A stretch of 64,000 bases of DNA from positions 1,984,001-2,048,000 of the forward strand of contig OZ245062.1 in NCBI GenBank assembly GCA_965224785.1, given 5' to 3'. Below, piece by piece: positions 42,860 through 50,941 of this stretch. Numbering within the stretch: the stretch's first letter is position 1; each line of letters begins with the position of its first letter. The position numbers were made by a program, and so were the translations under genes. The notes under the pieces were generated by a model. It ran no database searches, had not been told where the DNA came from, and was given only the letters and a program-made list of their open reading frames with translations. This DNA is from JALSNL01 sp036479585 (lineage in GTDB: Bacteria; Bacteroidota; Ignavibacteria; Ignavibacteriales; Melioribacteraceae).

Positions 42860-44962
42860 TCAATCAGGTAAGCTAAATGCTACAATAGTTCCACCGTTTA
42901 CAGATTTCATTTTTGATCCACCGGCAGAAATCACAACATATTGCTTGCCGTTAGCCATATAGGTACTTGGTGTTGAATTACCATCAAGAGGTAAGTCAAT
43001 TACTTTAAGGATCTCTCCGGTTTCTTTATCAAAAACTCTAAACTTACCATCTGCTGTAGCACCAATAAATAGCAAACGTCCGGCAGTAACAACTGGCCCG
43101 CCATAATTCTCAGTACCTGTTACCGGAATTCCTCGCTTTGTCAATTCATCATATTCTCCTAATGGAACTTTCCATTTAATTGTTCCTGTATTAAGATCTA
43201 CGGCATTAAGTGTTCCCCATGGGGGTTTGATTGCTGGATATCCTTCATCATCGGACCAACGTTTAAATCCTCTAAAATTATAAGGCATAAAACCTTCATC
43301 TTTCTCTTTTCTACTATTGGCCTCTGATTCAATTCCAAAAAGAAAATCTACGATGGCTTGTTTACGAGTATTCGACAGATGATGATAACCTGGCATACGT
43401 CCTCCACCAATTTCTATTTTTTTCATTACCGAATCTTGTGTAAATCTTTTTGATAGATTATATAGTGAAGGAAAACCTCCAGACGGATCTCCCCTGAGAT
43501 CTGCACCATGACAAGAAGCACATTCAATGCGATACGTTCTTTCTCCATATAATAGAGGCTTTCCATCTGATTCTGCAGTAGGAATCAACTGGTAAAACCA
43601 AGGTATTTCATTGATATTCACATACAGGATTCCATCATTGTCTGCTGCAGCGCCTCCCCATTCCATTCCACCATCAAAACCGGGGAATATAATAGACTCT
43701 TTGAGACTAGGAGGAGGAAAAGGGCCATAACTACCAGATATATTAAGCCTATCTACCGTCATGGCAAATGCTTTTGGCGAGATATTAGAATAATCATTAG
43801 TGGTATATTTCTGACGCATTAATGGTGGTGGTTTGGTTGGGAAAGGCTGGGTTGGCCAGGTTGTGATACCATCAATTTCAGATTTGGGTGCGGGGCGTTC
43901 TTCAATGGGCCAGAGAGGTTCTCCCGTAACACGATCAAATACAAATAGCAGTCCCATTTTTGTTCCTTGAGCCACAATATCTACCATTTTACCATTATGC
44001 TCTACAGTCATTAAGTTCGGAGGCGTTGGAAGATCCATATCCCACATATCGTGATGAACCAATTGCTGATGCCAAAGTCGTTCTCCTGTATTGGCATCAA
44101 GTGCAACCAGTGAATTAGCAAATAGATTTGTTCCATCCCGGAAGCCAGCATAAAAGTCCGGCCCAGCAGATTCCGTAGGTACGTAAACAATGCCTCGCTC
44201 CATATCAATTGCTATTCCCGACCAATTAGAAGCCGCGCCAGTTTTTTCGTAATATCCCTCTTCATAAGTTTCTGACCCGTACTCACCGGGCCGTGGTAAG
44301 GGGTGAAAAATCCATTTTTGTATCCCTGTGCGGATATCAAAAGCGCGAATAGCACCAGGCACATCCTCTGGCACAACTGCCCCAATAATTAACAGATCTT
44401 TATAAATATAACCTGAGGTATTTAAAAAGATTTTATTTCTATCGGACTCATCATAGCCATCCCCTAAATGAATGGCTCCATCCTCTCCAAAAGAAGTAAT
44501 TAGTTCACCTGTTATGGCGTCTAAAGCATAAAGATAAGGTCCTTTCATTGATAAAATGCGTCCATTTCCTCCATCATCCCAGTACATCAATCCCCGCTGA
44601 TCGTCATTTCTGTTATAATCATTAACAGAGTTTGGATTAAATGTCCAAAGGTGTTTTCCTGTAGCACCATCTAAAGCCATTACCTTACTGTGAGGTGAAG
44701 CTGTATATAATCGACCATCGATAATTAGATTGTTTGTTTGGTAAACTGCGCTATCTCCAGTAACATAAGTCCAGGCTATTTCCAGTTGATCAACATTGTC
44801 TTTGTTGATCTGATCAAGAATAGAATATTGACTGCTGCTTGGGTCACCCAAGTAATGAGACCAATCTGCTCCAGCACCATTTATATTCTTATTAACAGGG
44901 CTTTCGCATGCATAAAATAATGCAGTAAGTAGCGCAATTGTGATTGTAAAATAATTTTTCAT
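42860..44962 (-). CDS. PQQ-dependent dehydrogenase with cytochrome c domain, lipoprotein
   Basis: The 700-residue protein has a lipoprotein signal (LLTALFYACES, Cys19) and an eight-bladed quinoprotein propeller (WSHYLGDPSSSQYSILDQIN, ALDGATGKHLWTF, RAFDIRTGIQKWIFHP, LVALDANTGERLW, AVDLNTGTIKWKVPLG). A class I cytochrome c domain is inserted near residues 470-545, with the heme-binding CASCH (Cys481, Cys484, His485) and a probable Met ligand in GRMPGY (Met523). Such enzymes oxidise sugars or alcohols in the periplasm and pass electrons to the respiratory chain through their own heme. The usual products of this subgroup are sugar lactones or ketones; the substrate here is unknown. PQQ biosynthesis genes are not in the window. 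GAGGAAG stands before the ATG. The DUF1080 gene follows at 57 bases. Confidence 0.88.
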   Translation of the reverse strand: MKNYFTITIALLTALFYACESPVNKNINGAGADWSHYLGDPSSSQYSILDQINKDNVDQLEIAWTYVTGDSAVYQTNNLIIDGRLYTASPHSKVMALDGATGKHLWTFNPNSVNDYNRNDDQRGLMYWDDGGNGRILSMKGPYLYALDAITGELITSFGEDGAIHLGDGYDESDRNKIFLNTSGYIYKDLLIIGAVVPEDVPGAIRAFDIRTGIQKWIFHPLPRPGEYGSETYEEGYYEKTGAASNWSGIAIDMERGIVYVPTESAGPDFYAGFRDGTNLFANSLVALDANTGERLWHQQLVHHDMWDMDLPTPPNLMTVEHNGKMVDIVAQGTKMGLLFVFDRVTGEPLWPIEERPAPKSEIDGITTWPTQPFPTKPPPLMRQKYTTNDYSNISPKAFAMTVDRLNISGSYGPFPPPSLKESIIFPGFDGGMEWGGAAADNDGILYVNINEIPWFYQLIPTAESDGKPLLYGERTYRIECASCHGADLRGDPSGGFPSLYNLSKRFTQDSVMKKIEIGGGRMPGYHHLSNTRKQAIVDFLFGIESEANSRKEKDEGFMPYNFRGFKRWSDDEGYPAIKPPWGTLNAVDLNTGTIKWKVPLGEYDELTKRGIPVTGTENYGGPVVTAGRLLFIGATADGKFRVFDKETGEILKVIDLPLDGNSTPSTYMANGKQYVVISAGGSKMKSVNGGTIVAFSLPD

Positions 44963-44995
44963 TTCTTCCTCTATTTTAAGTATGTTAATTTATTA

Positions 44996-47602
44996 CTATT
45001 TCCACCACTCTTTTTGTGCTTCTTTATCATCAATAAAATTATGATAACGACCCATCCAATAAGCTCCCAAATATCCGGCTCCACCTATTTCCGCTCTAAG
45101 TGCACCAGCAGTCGGTTCTCCATCATTTAGTATCAATGCGGTTTCGTTCCAAGTTTCTCCTTTGTCATTACTTACATAAACACCAGCGGGCGTACTGATA
45201 TATATATCGTTTGAGTATCGTGAAGAGAAAATTGTATTTACACGTGGAATGTATAACCCATTATTATTCACTTCCCATGTTTTACCAGCGTCATGTGTAA
45301 TTGCCACGCCCGTTTCTGTACTGCCATACCAACTATTAGGTTCTTTCTTATCAACAATAATATCTTGAACGGCAACACTTTTAAGACGTTTAAAAAAGCC
45401 TTGTAATTCACTTACGGAATAAGATTTTCCATCCTTAGCGTGGGTCATCCATTTATATACGGGGGCTAATTCTTTTACAATCGGTGTCCATGTTTTTCCG
45501 GCATCTTCACTTACAATTACAATATTTCCTTTAAATGACCATTCTGAAATTGAAATTGCACTAAATATTCGATCTCCATAAGCTTTGATCCATACAGGTT
45601 TTCCCGGGAACATCATTGCTTCACTAAATCCTCTTCCGCGTTTTATTTGCTTTGGCGAGATCCAATCTGAGTCTATACTTTTCTTAGAATACAAACCTTG
45701 TTGCGTTTGCATATAAATTTCCACATTGTCATTTTCAGTATTTACCGCAAAACTTTTAGATGGCATTTTTGGTGTTTGACCATTAATTAAGTGCCATTCT
45801 TCAGCAGTTCCCCATTTACCAAAATCTTCACTTTTATAAACACCCTCTGAGGATGTAGCATAAAGAATAGTTGAGTTTTTAGTACCTTGATACAAATGAT
45901 CAACTATTAAGTCAGAAGATTTTTCCCACTTAACCCCGCCATTAAAAGACCTATAAATACCGTGATCTGTAGCTGCTACAACAAGCCATCTATACTTAGG
46001 AAACAGTATAATATCATTTACAGCACTAAGAAGGTCTATTTTATACCATATTTCACCTTTAGTTATACTGCGATATGCTGTTCCATCACTTTCAATAGCA
46101 AATTGCAAATAATTGTCGTACGGTGATACTTCAAGATGTGTTACTGTACGGGCAAGCCAGCCATCTAAAGCATAAGGAGACCCTTTCCATTCAAATTCAT
46201 TATCTGCAGCACGTTCATAAACCGGTAAAGGATTTAGCGCTTGTTTTTTCCTCCCTGCGGTATAAAATTCTATGTCGGTTCTTATACTATTCATCTGAGG
46301 TTGAAAAATTCTGTTTGTAGGAAATGTTTGCAGATTCCATATTGAACCTTCTTTGTCACCATATTCATCACCAAGAACAGCTTGATAAATATAATTAAAC
46401 CAGGACTGCTTATCATTTTTATGTGCGTTCCATGAATCTTTCACACATTTCTTATAGAAAGTATGAAGATCTTTATCTTCTTCAATTAAATTTAAAAGGT
46501 AGAGATCTGGTAAAAGATGGTCTGTATCGTCATAATTTTTTCTTGGTTCTCCCATAAAAGATTCTTCTGAATCTTTAAACGCACGATACTGTAGTTTATC
46601 AACCCACTTATCATAAAGGGCTTTCACTTTTTCATTTCCTGTAATCAAGTGAGCTATCTTCAAGCCGGTAGTTGCCATTATCGAACTTCCCGAAGGACGC
46701 GTTGTTCCATCAAGGGCCCGCCAACCACCAATCAATTCTGTGCTGATACTTTCTCCATCCTCAAGCATCACCTTCATATCATTTTTAAGATGTGCCCAAT
46801 TGGACATATCTTCAATAATCTCCCTAATTGCTTCTTTTTGAACATCATCAGCGGCAATAAAATAATAGATGCCCAAACCTCTGAAAACCTGATCGTAATT
46901 ATGATGACTCGGTCCGCCACGATATCTCATATTAGAATATTCGCCCACGCCCTGCTTCCATAAATCACGTGTGTATTCTTCACCCCATCTATTTTCACGT
47001 TCAATATATGACGGTCCATGTCCGAACGCAATTCCTCTGGCAAGATATCCTGGCCGTCCGCTTACTAATGTTAGTATCCTGAAGCCCGAGATTATTTCAT
47101 TAGCACGCTCATAAGCTGCTTTATATTCTGCACTATTTTCACCTTTTGTTTTTTGCAAATAAGCAACATGGAAAGCCTGAGCAATGATCAGATTGCCTGT
47201 CCATGAACTTGTATGAACAATATTCGATAATCCGGTTGTTCCATGATCAACAAACCAGCCTTGAGGTAAATTGCCTGTTGTATTTATTGTTTTCCAGGCA
47301 TCTTGTTGTGAACCGGCATAATTTCCTACTGGCGGACGTAACCGTACAGATGATGGATACGTTCCTAAAATATTATGTCGTTCTTTTGTATTCTTTTCAA
47401 AATAAACGGCTTTGCTATGTAAGGTTTTTTTCCAACTACCATTATCGCGGTAATCTCCACTAGTTCGTCCTTTAACTTGCTGTTCATTTGATGCGTCAAC
47501 ATTAGAGTTGATCTCCACTTCCATCTTTTGTGCGAACAAATTAAATGCTAATAAAATACTTATAAGTGTTAGGTAAATCAATTTTGTGTTTTTCATTTTC
47601 AT
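44996..47602 (-). CDS. Two-part exported protein: helical-barrel-like region plus sialidase-type propeller
   Basis: I do not recognise the whole protein. The 868-residue product has a signal peptide (LIYLTLISILLAFNLFAQ). Residues 90-440 are helix-rich with repeated aromatic/acidic runs (QGWFVDHGTTGLSNIVHTSS, YLARGIAFGHGPSYIE, MRYRGGPSHHNYDQVFRGLG, TELIGGWRALDGTTRPSGSS), fitting an alpha/alpha toroid as in lyases and unsaturated glycuronyl hydrolases. From about 475 on the sequence turns into a propeller with Asp-box-like motifs (SFNGGVKWE, SEDAGKTWT, THDAGKTWE, SNDKGETW). The combination would suit a polysaccharide lyase or glycosidase with a binding propeller. No Shine-Dalgarno site is visible. 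A near-identical decayed 3' tail lies at 41528-41774. It follows GH92 by 44 bases. Confidence 0.65.
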   Translation of the reverse strand: MKMKNTKLIYLTLISILLAFNLFAQKMEVEINSNVDASNEQQVKGRTSGDYRDNGSWKKTLHSKAVYFEKNTKERHNILGTYPSSVRLRPPVGNYAGSQQDAWKTINTTGNLPQGWFVDHGTTGLSNIVHTSSWTGNLIIAQAFHVAYLQKTKGENSAEYKAAYERANEIISGFRILTLVSGRPGYLARGIAFGHGPSYIERENRWGEEYTRDLWKQGVGEYSNMRYRGGPSHHNYDQVFRGLGIYYFIAADDVQKEAIREIIEDMSNWAHLKNDMKVMLEDGESISTELIGGWRALDGTTRPSGSSIMATTGLKIAHLITGNEKVKALYDKWVDKLQYRAFKDSEESFMGEPRKNYDDTDHLLPDLYLLNLIEEDKDLHTFYKKCVKDSWNAHKNDKQSWFNYIYQAVLGDEYGDKEGSIWNLQTFPTNRIFQPQMNSIRTDIEFYTAGRKKQALNPLPVYERAADNEFEWKGSPYALDGWLARTVTHLEVSPYDNYLQFAIESDGTAYRSITKGEIWYKIDLLSAVNDIILFPKYRWLVVAATDHGIYRSFNGGVKWEKSSDLIVDHLYQGTKNSTILYATSSEGVYKSEDFGKWGTAEEWHLINGQTPKMPSKSFAVNTENDNVEIYMQTQQGLYSKKSIDSDWISPKQIKRGRGFSEAMMFPGKPVWIKAYGDRIFSAISISEWSFKGNIVIVSEDAGKTWTPIVKELAPVYKWMTHAKDGKSYSVSELQGFFKRLKSVAVQDIIVDKKEPNSWYGSTETGVAITHDAGKTWEVNNNGLYIPRVNTIFSSRYSNDIYISTPAGVYVSNDKGETWNETALILNDGEPTAGALRAEIGGAGYLGAYWMGRYHNFIDDKEAQKEWWK

Positions 47603-47646
47603 TTTTATTTAATTTGAATTTATTTAATTATAATTACCAGTATTGT

Positions 47647-50619
47647 TTATCTATGAAACAATGCCGAAGCAGGTACTTCCTCTTTGTTTACCTCAGGCCC
47701 TTCCCATTGTAAAGTAAGACTGTTTGCCAGACCCATTTGAAAATAATCCAGTTTAATTTCATGATACCCTTTTTTGAGACCCACTTTCCCAAAAGATTCC
47801 TGGGATCTATGGGGCTTCCCATTATCAATTATCATTTTGTTGTCTAAATAGAAAACAGCACCATCATTAGACTCCATAGAGAAGGTATATAAACCATCTT
47901 TCGGTATTTTTATATACCCTTTATAATGATATCCAAAAGGTCTTTCATCTTTAACAGCATCAATATTTATGGTATTTATAATACCGCTTTTTAGAACAGG
48001 ATATTTATCCAGATCTGAAATTTTGCTAAGGTCTCCCTCTTTATAAATATAAGTCAAACCTTGTTTTAACCTGCTAACTGGTTTTGAAGGAGATATATCA
48101 ACTTTGTTAAATATTGCCGTTAGAGGATACCCAGGTTGGACACCTTTTATAAAACACGAGGCTTTTAATACACTCGACTTTTTTATTTTAAAAGGTTTTG
48201 TGTAAAGTGTTGAGTTTTCATTTGGTGCGCTACCATCTAGGGTATATCGAATTGTTGCATTTTGTTCTTCACTTGACAAGGTGACGAGACTACTCTCTAT
48301 AAAAGTACGATCTTTAAAACTAATTTTTGGCATAGGGGCAACTTTATAATTATCAGAATAAGGGCGATCCTCTTTTTTTGAACCCCATTCTTTATTGGGT
48401 GTATTACCCATTTCAAAAACGATCTTACCGCCATTCATTATGTCCTGATGTTCTAAATAGGATTTTGAATATATCTCACCATTTAATTTTACGGATTGGA
48501 TATACATATTTTCCGGTTCGTTATTATTTGCTATAACCTCAAATGAATTTCCGTTTTCAAGATTTAGGGTCGCTTTATCAAAAAGTGGACTGCCAATTAC
48601 ATAATAATCCATTCCAGGTGTAACTGAATAAAAGCCCATTGCACTAAAAACATACCATGCAGACAATTGTCCGAGGTCGTCATTACCTACCAGTCCGTCT
48701 GGTTGATCGGCATAGAGAGATGTTAAAGTTTGTCGCACTATTTTCTGTGTTTTCCAAGGAGTACCTACATAATTGTATAGATAAGGAATATGGTGACTCG
48801 GTTCATTTCCGTGAGCATATTGACCAATGGTTCCCGTCATATCTACCACGTTAATCTTAGTAGGATCCATTTCTTTAGTAAAAAATGTATCTAACCACTT
48901 TTCAAAGATTACATCGCCACCCATCAATTTAATCATTCCTTCAATATCTTGTGGTGCAAAAGTGGTGTATTGGTACGAATTTGCTTCGGTAAAATAACCG
49001 CTCTGTTCCATTGGGTCAAATTTATCCAGCCATTTATATTCGCTGTTTTTTGGCAGCATAAAATTGATCTCTTTAGAGAATAAATTCTTATAAAATTTTC
49101 CTCGTTGATTGTAATAAAGATTTTCGTCTTCATTAAAATCTTTCGCCAATCTCGAAACGCACCAATCATCAAAACTGTATTCCAACGTTCTTGATACAGC
49201 ATCTTTTCCGCTTAGGTCATAAGGTATAAATCCATATTTTTTGTAATATTTTAGTTCTTCACGCGAGTTATCCGCCAATTGTTTCATTGCCTCATAGACT
49301 TTTGGAACATCATAGTCTCTGATACTTTTTACATAGGCATCTGCAATTACAGGGAGTGAGTGATATCCAATCATGCTCGATTCCTCATGACCAAACCATT
49401 CCATCATCGGTAAGCTTTGTGAATGCTCAAATCGTTCGATAAAAGTTCTGATAAACTGATTTGTTCTTTCGGGGTTTAGAATTGTATGCAACGGTAACTG
49501 GCCTCTGAATTGATCCCATAATGAGAAATTAGTGTAATTGTCAAAATCTGTTGCGGTATATACTTTCCCGTTAGTACTTCTGTATTTACGGTCAACATCC
49601 ATATAAATATTTGGATGAATAGAGGCATGGTAAAGTGCCGAATAAAAAACTTTCTGCTGTTCTTCGGTACCTCCTTGCACCTCAATTTTACCCAATTCCT
49701 TGTTCCATGCTTCTTTTGCTTCAGAGCGGGTTTTTTCAAAATCCCATCCTGCCAACTCCGTATCCATATTTTTTCTTGCCCCTTCAATACTTACTGGCGA
49801 AATAGCAACTTTCAATAATATAGTTTCATTTTCTTCGGTATTAAAAGTAAAGTGTCCTTTTACGTTTTTCCCTTTTGCTGATGCAATACCTTCTTGAATA
49901 GTATCGTCAATAGCAATTCCATAGTTGGAAAATGGTTTTGAAAAACGTGCTACAAAATAGATGGTATTATCCATATCCAGATTATGACCATCTGATGAGG
50001 GAGATGCTTTTCGGTAGCCTGAAATTTCATTGGGCTTAACATCAAGAAACAGACTATCTGGGTAGTCTTCAAACCCATGATCTAAATCAAGAATTATGTT
50101 GGCTTTTTCAGAAGCAGGAAAAGTATAACGATGTAGTCCAACTCTTTCCGTAGTAGTGAGCTCTGCTTGAATTTTATAATCTTCTAAAAAGACACTGTAG
50201 TATCCAATTGATGCTGCCTCTTTTTTATGCGAGAATTTTGATCTGTAACCAGTTTCGGTTCTTGCAGTATCTCCAGGGTTCAGTTGTATATCGCCTACGG
50301 TAGGCATAAACAGAATATCCAATCCTCCTCCTGCACCCGGACCGCTTAAACGTGTATGGCTAAAGCCTAAAATACTTGTACTGTTATAATGATACCCTGA
50401 AATAATATCCCAACCATCGGAACCTGTATCTGGCCCTGGCTGTATCATGCCGAAGGGAAGAACAGGGCCGGGAAATGTATGTCCGTGCCAATCGGTACCA
50501 ATTAACGGATTTACATAATCTGCTAATTCTTTCTTCGTTGAAGGCGAATTGCAGTTGAATAATATGGTTGCTAAAAATAGAACTGTTGCAATTTGTAAAT
50601 TTTTTCTTTTGGTATTCAA
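47647..50619 (-). CDS. GH92 alpha-mannosidase lipoprotein with HEX_C-like and PA14 modules (TTG start)
   Basis: The 990-residue protein has a lipobox (TVLFLATILFNCNS, Cys23), the GH92 opening YVNPLIGTDWHGHTFPGPVL, and the catalytic marks EANSYQYTTFAPQD, YAHGNEPSHHIPYLYNY and GNDDLGQLSAWY. The first two differ from the GH92 at 26746 (EGNSYQYSLFAPHD): Gly to Ala and His to Gln, so its linkage preference may differ. A HEX_C-like module (about 775-850) and a PA14-like domain (DGLYTFSMESNDGAVFYLDN) follow. The start codon is TTG with AAGGAG five bases upstream; no ATG is nearby. It is 44 bases upstream of the 868-residue protein gene. Only about 45 percent of positions by eye match its paralog, so it is not a recent copy. 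Confidence 0.92.
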   Translation of the reverse strand: MNTKRKNLQIATVLFLATILFNCNSPSTKKELADYVNPLIGTDWHGHTFPGPVLPFGMIQPGPDTGSDGWDIISGYHYNSTSILGFSHTRLSGPGAGGGLDILFMPTVGDIQLNPGDTARTETGYRSKFSHKKEAASIGYYSVFLEDYKIQAELTTTERVGLHRYTFPASEKANIILDLDHGFEDYPDSLFLDVKPNEISGYRKASPSSDGHNLDMDNTIYFVARFSKPFSNYGIAIDDTIQEGIASAKGKNVKGHFTFNTEENETILLKVAISPVSIEGARKNMDTELAGWDFEKTRSEAKEAWNKELGKIEVQGGTEEQQKVFYSALYHASIHPNIYMDVDRKYRSTNGKVYTATDFDNYTNFSLWDQFRGQLPLHTILNPERTNQFIRTFIERFEHSQSLPMMEWFGHEESSMIGYHSLPVIADAYVKSIRDYDVPKVYEAMKQLADNSREELKYYKKYGFIPYDLSGKDAVSRTLEYSFDDWCVSRLAKDFNEDENLYYNQRGKFYKNLFSKEINFMLPKNSEYKWLDKFDPMEQSGYFTEANSYQYTTFAPQDIEGMIKLMGGDVIFEKWLDTFFTKEMDPTKINVVDMTGTIGQYAHGNEPSHHIPYLYNYVGTPWKTQKIVRQTLTSLYADQPDGLVGNDDLGQLSAWYVFSAMGFYSVTPGMDYYVIGSPLFDKATLNLENGNSFEVIANNNEPENMYIQSVKLNGEIYSKSYLEHQDIMNGGKIVFEMGNTPNKEWGSKKEDRPYSDNYKVAPMPKISFKDRTFIESSLVTLSSEEQNATIRYTLDGSAPNENSTLYTKPFKIKKSSVLKASCFIKGVQPGYPLTAIFNKVDISPSKPVSRLKQGLTYIYKEGDLSKISDLDKYPVLKSGIINTINIDAVKDERPFGYHYKGYIKIPKDGLYTFSMESNDGAVFYLDNKMIIDNGKPHRSQESFGKVGLKKGYHEIKLDYFQMGLANSLTLQWEGPEVNKEEVPASALFHR

Positions 50620-50651
50620 TATAACTCCTTTAATGTAATTGAATATTTAAA

Positions 50652-50844
50652 CTAATCTTCATTTAAAATGTAGTGATTTTTTTCACCCTGCCAACCAAGC
50701 GGTTTTTCAATATCATAATCTTTTAGCTAGCGAAAGTTCTTTCAAATGTGTTATAAATTAGGTTGTTTCATTTTGAAAACCAAACTCACCTGCAACCATC
50801 AATAAAATAGTTTCGTTTTAGCTCAATCCCTTATGTACCAAGGC
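50652..50844 (-). pseudogene. Possible decayed gene fragments in the GH92-GH20 gap
   Basis: The 322-base gap 50620-50941 has no intact gene. On the minus strand 50844-50761 reads ALVHKGLS-stop-NETILLMVAGEFG, which resembles the conserved strand before the active site of DUF1501 proteins, again with a CAA-like codon turned to TAA. A second run, KDYDIEKPLGWQGEKNHY ending in a TAG at 50652, reads like a protein C-terminus. Neither can be assigned with certainty. A partly inverted GTCCGTC / GGCGGAGAC pair lies at 50867-50885. Confidence 0.35.
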
Positions 50845-50941
50845 GTCGATAAAAAATTAGACTTGTCCGTCTTTGGCGGAGACATTCTCTATGAAATGGG
50901 CTGTGAATAACTAGCGAGTGAAAATTTTTTACCCAATATAT

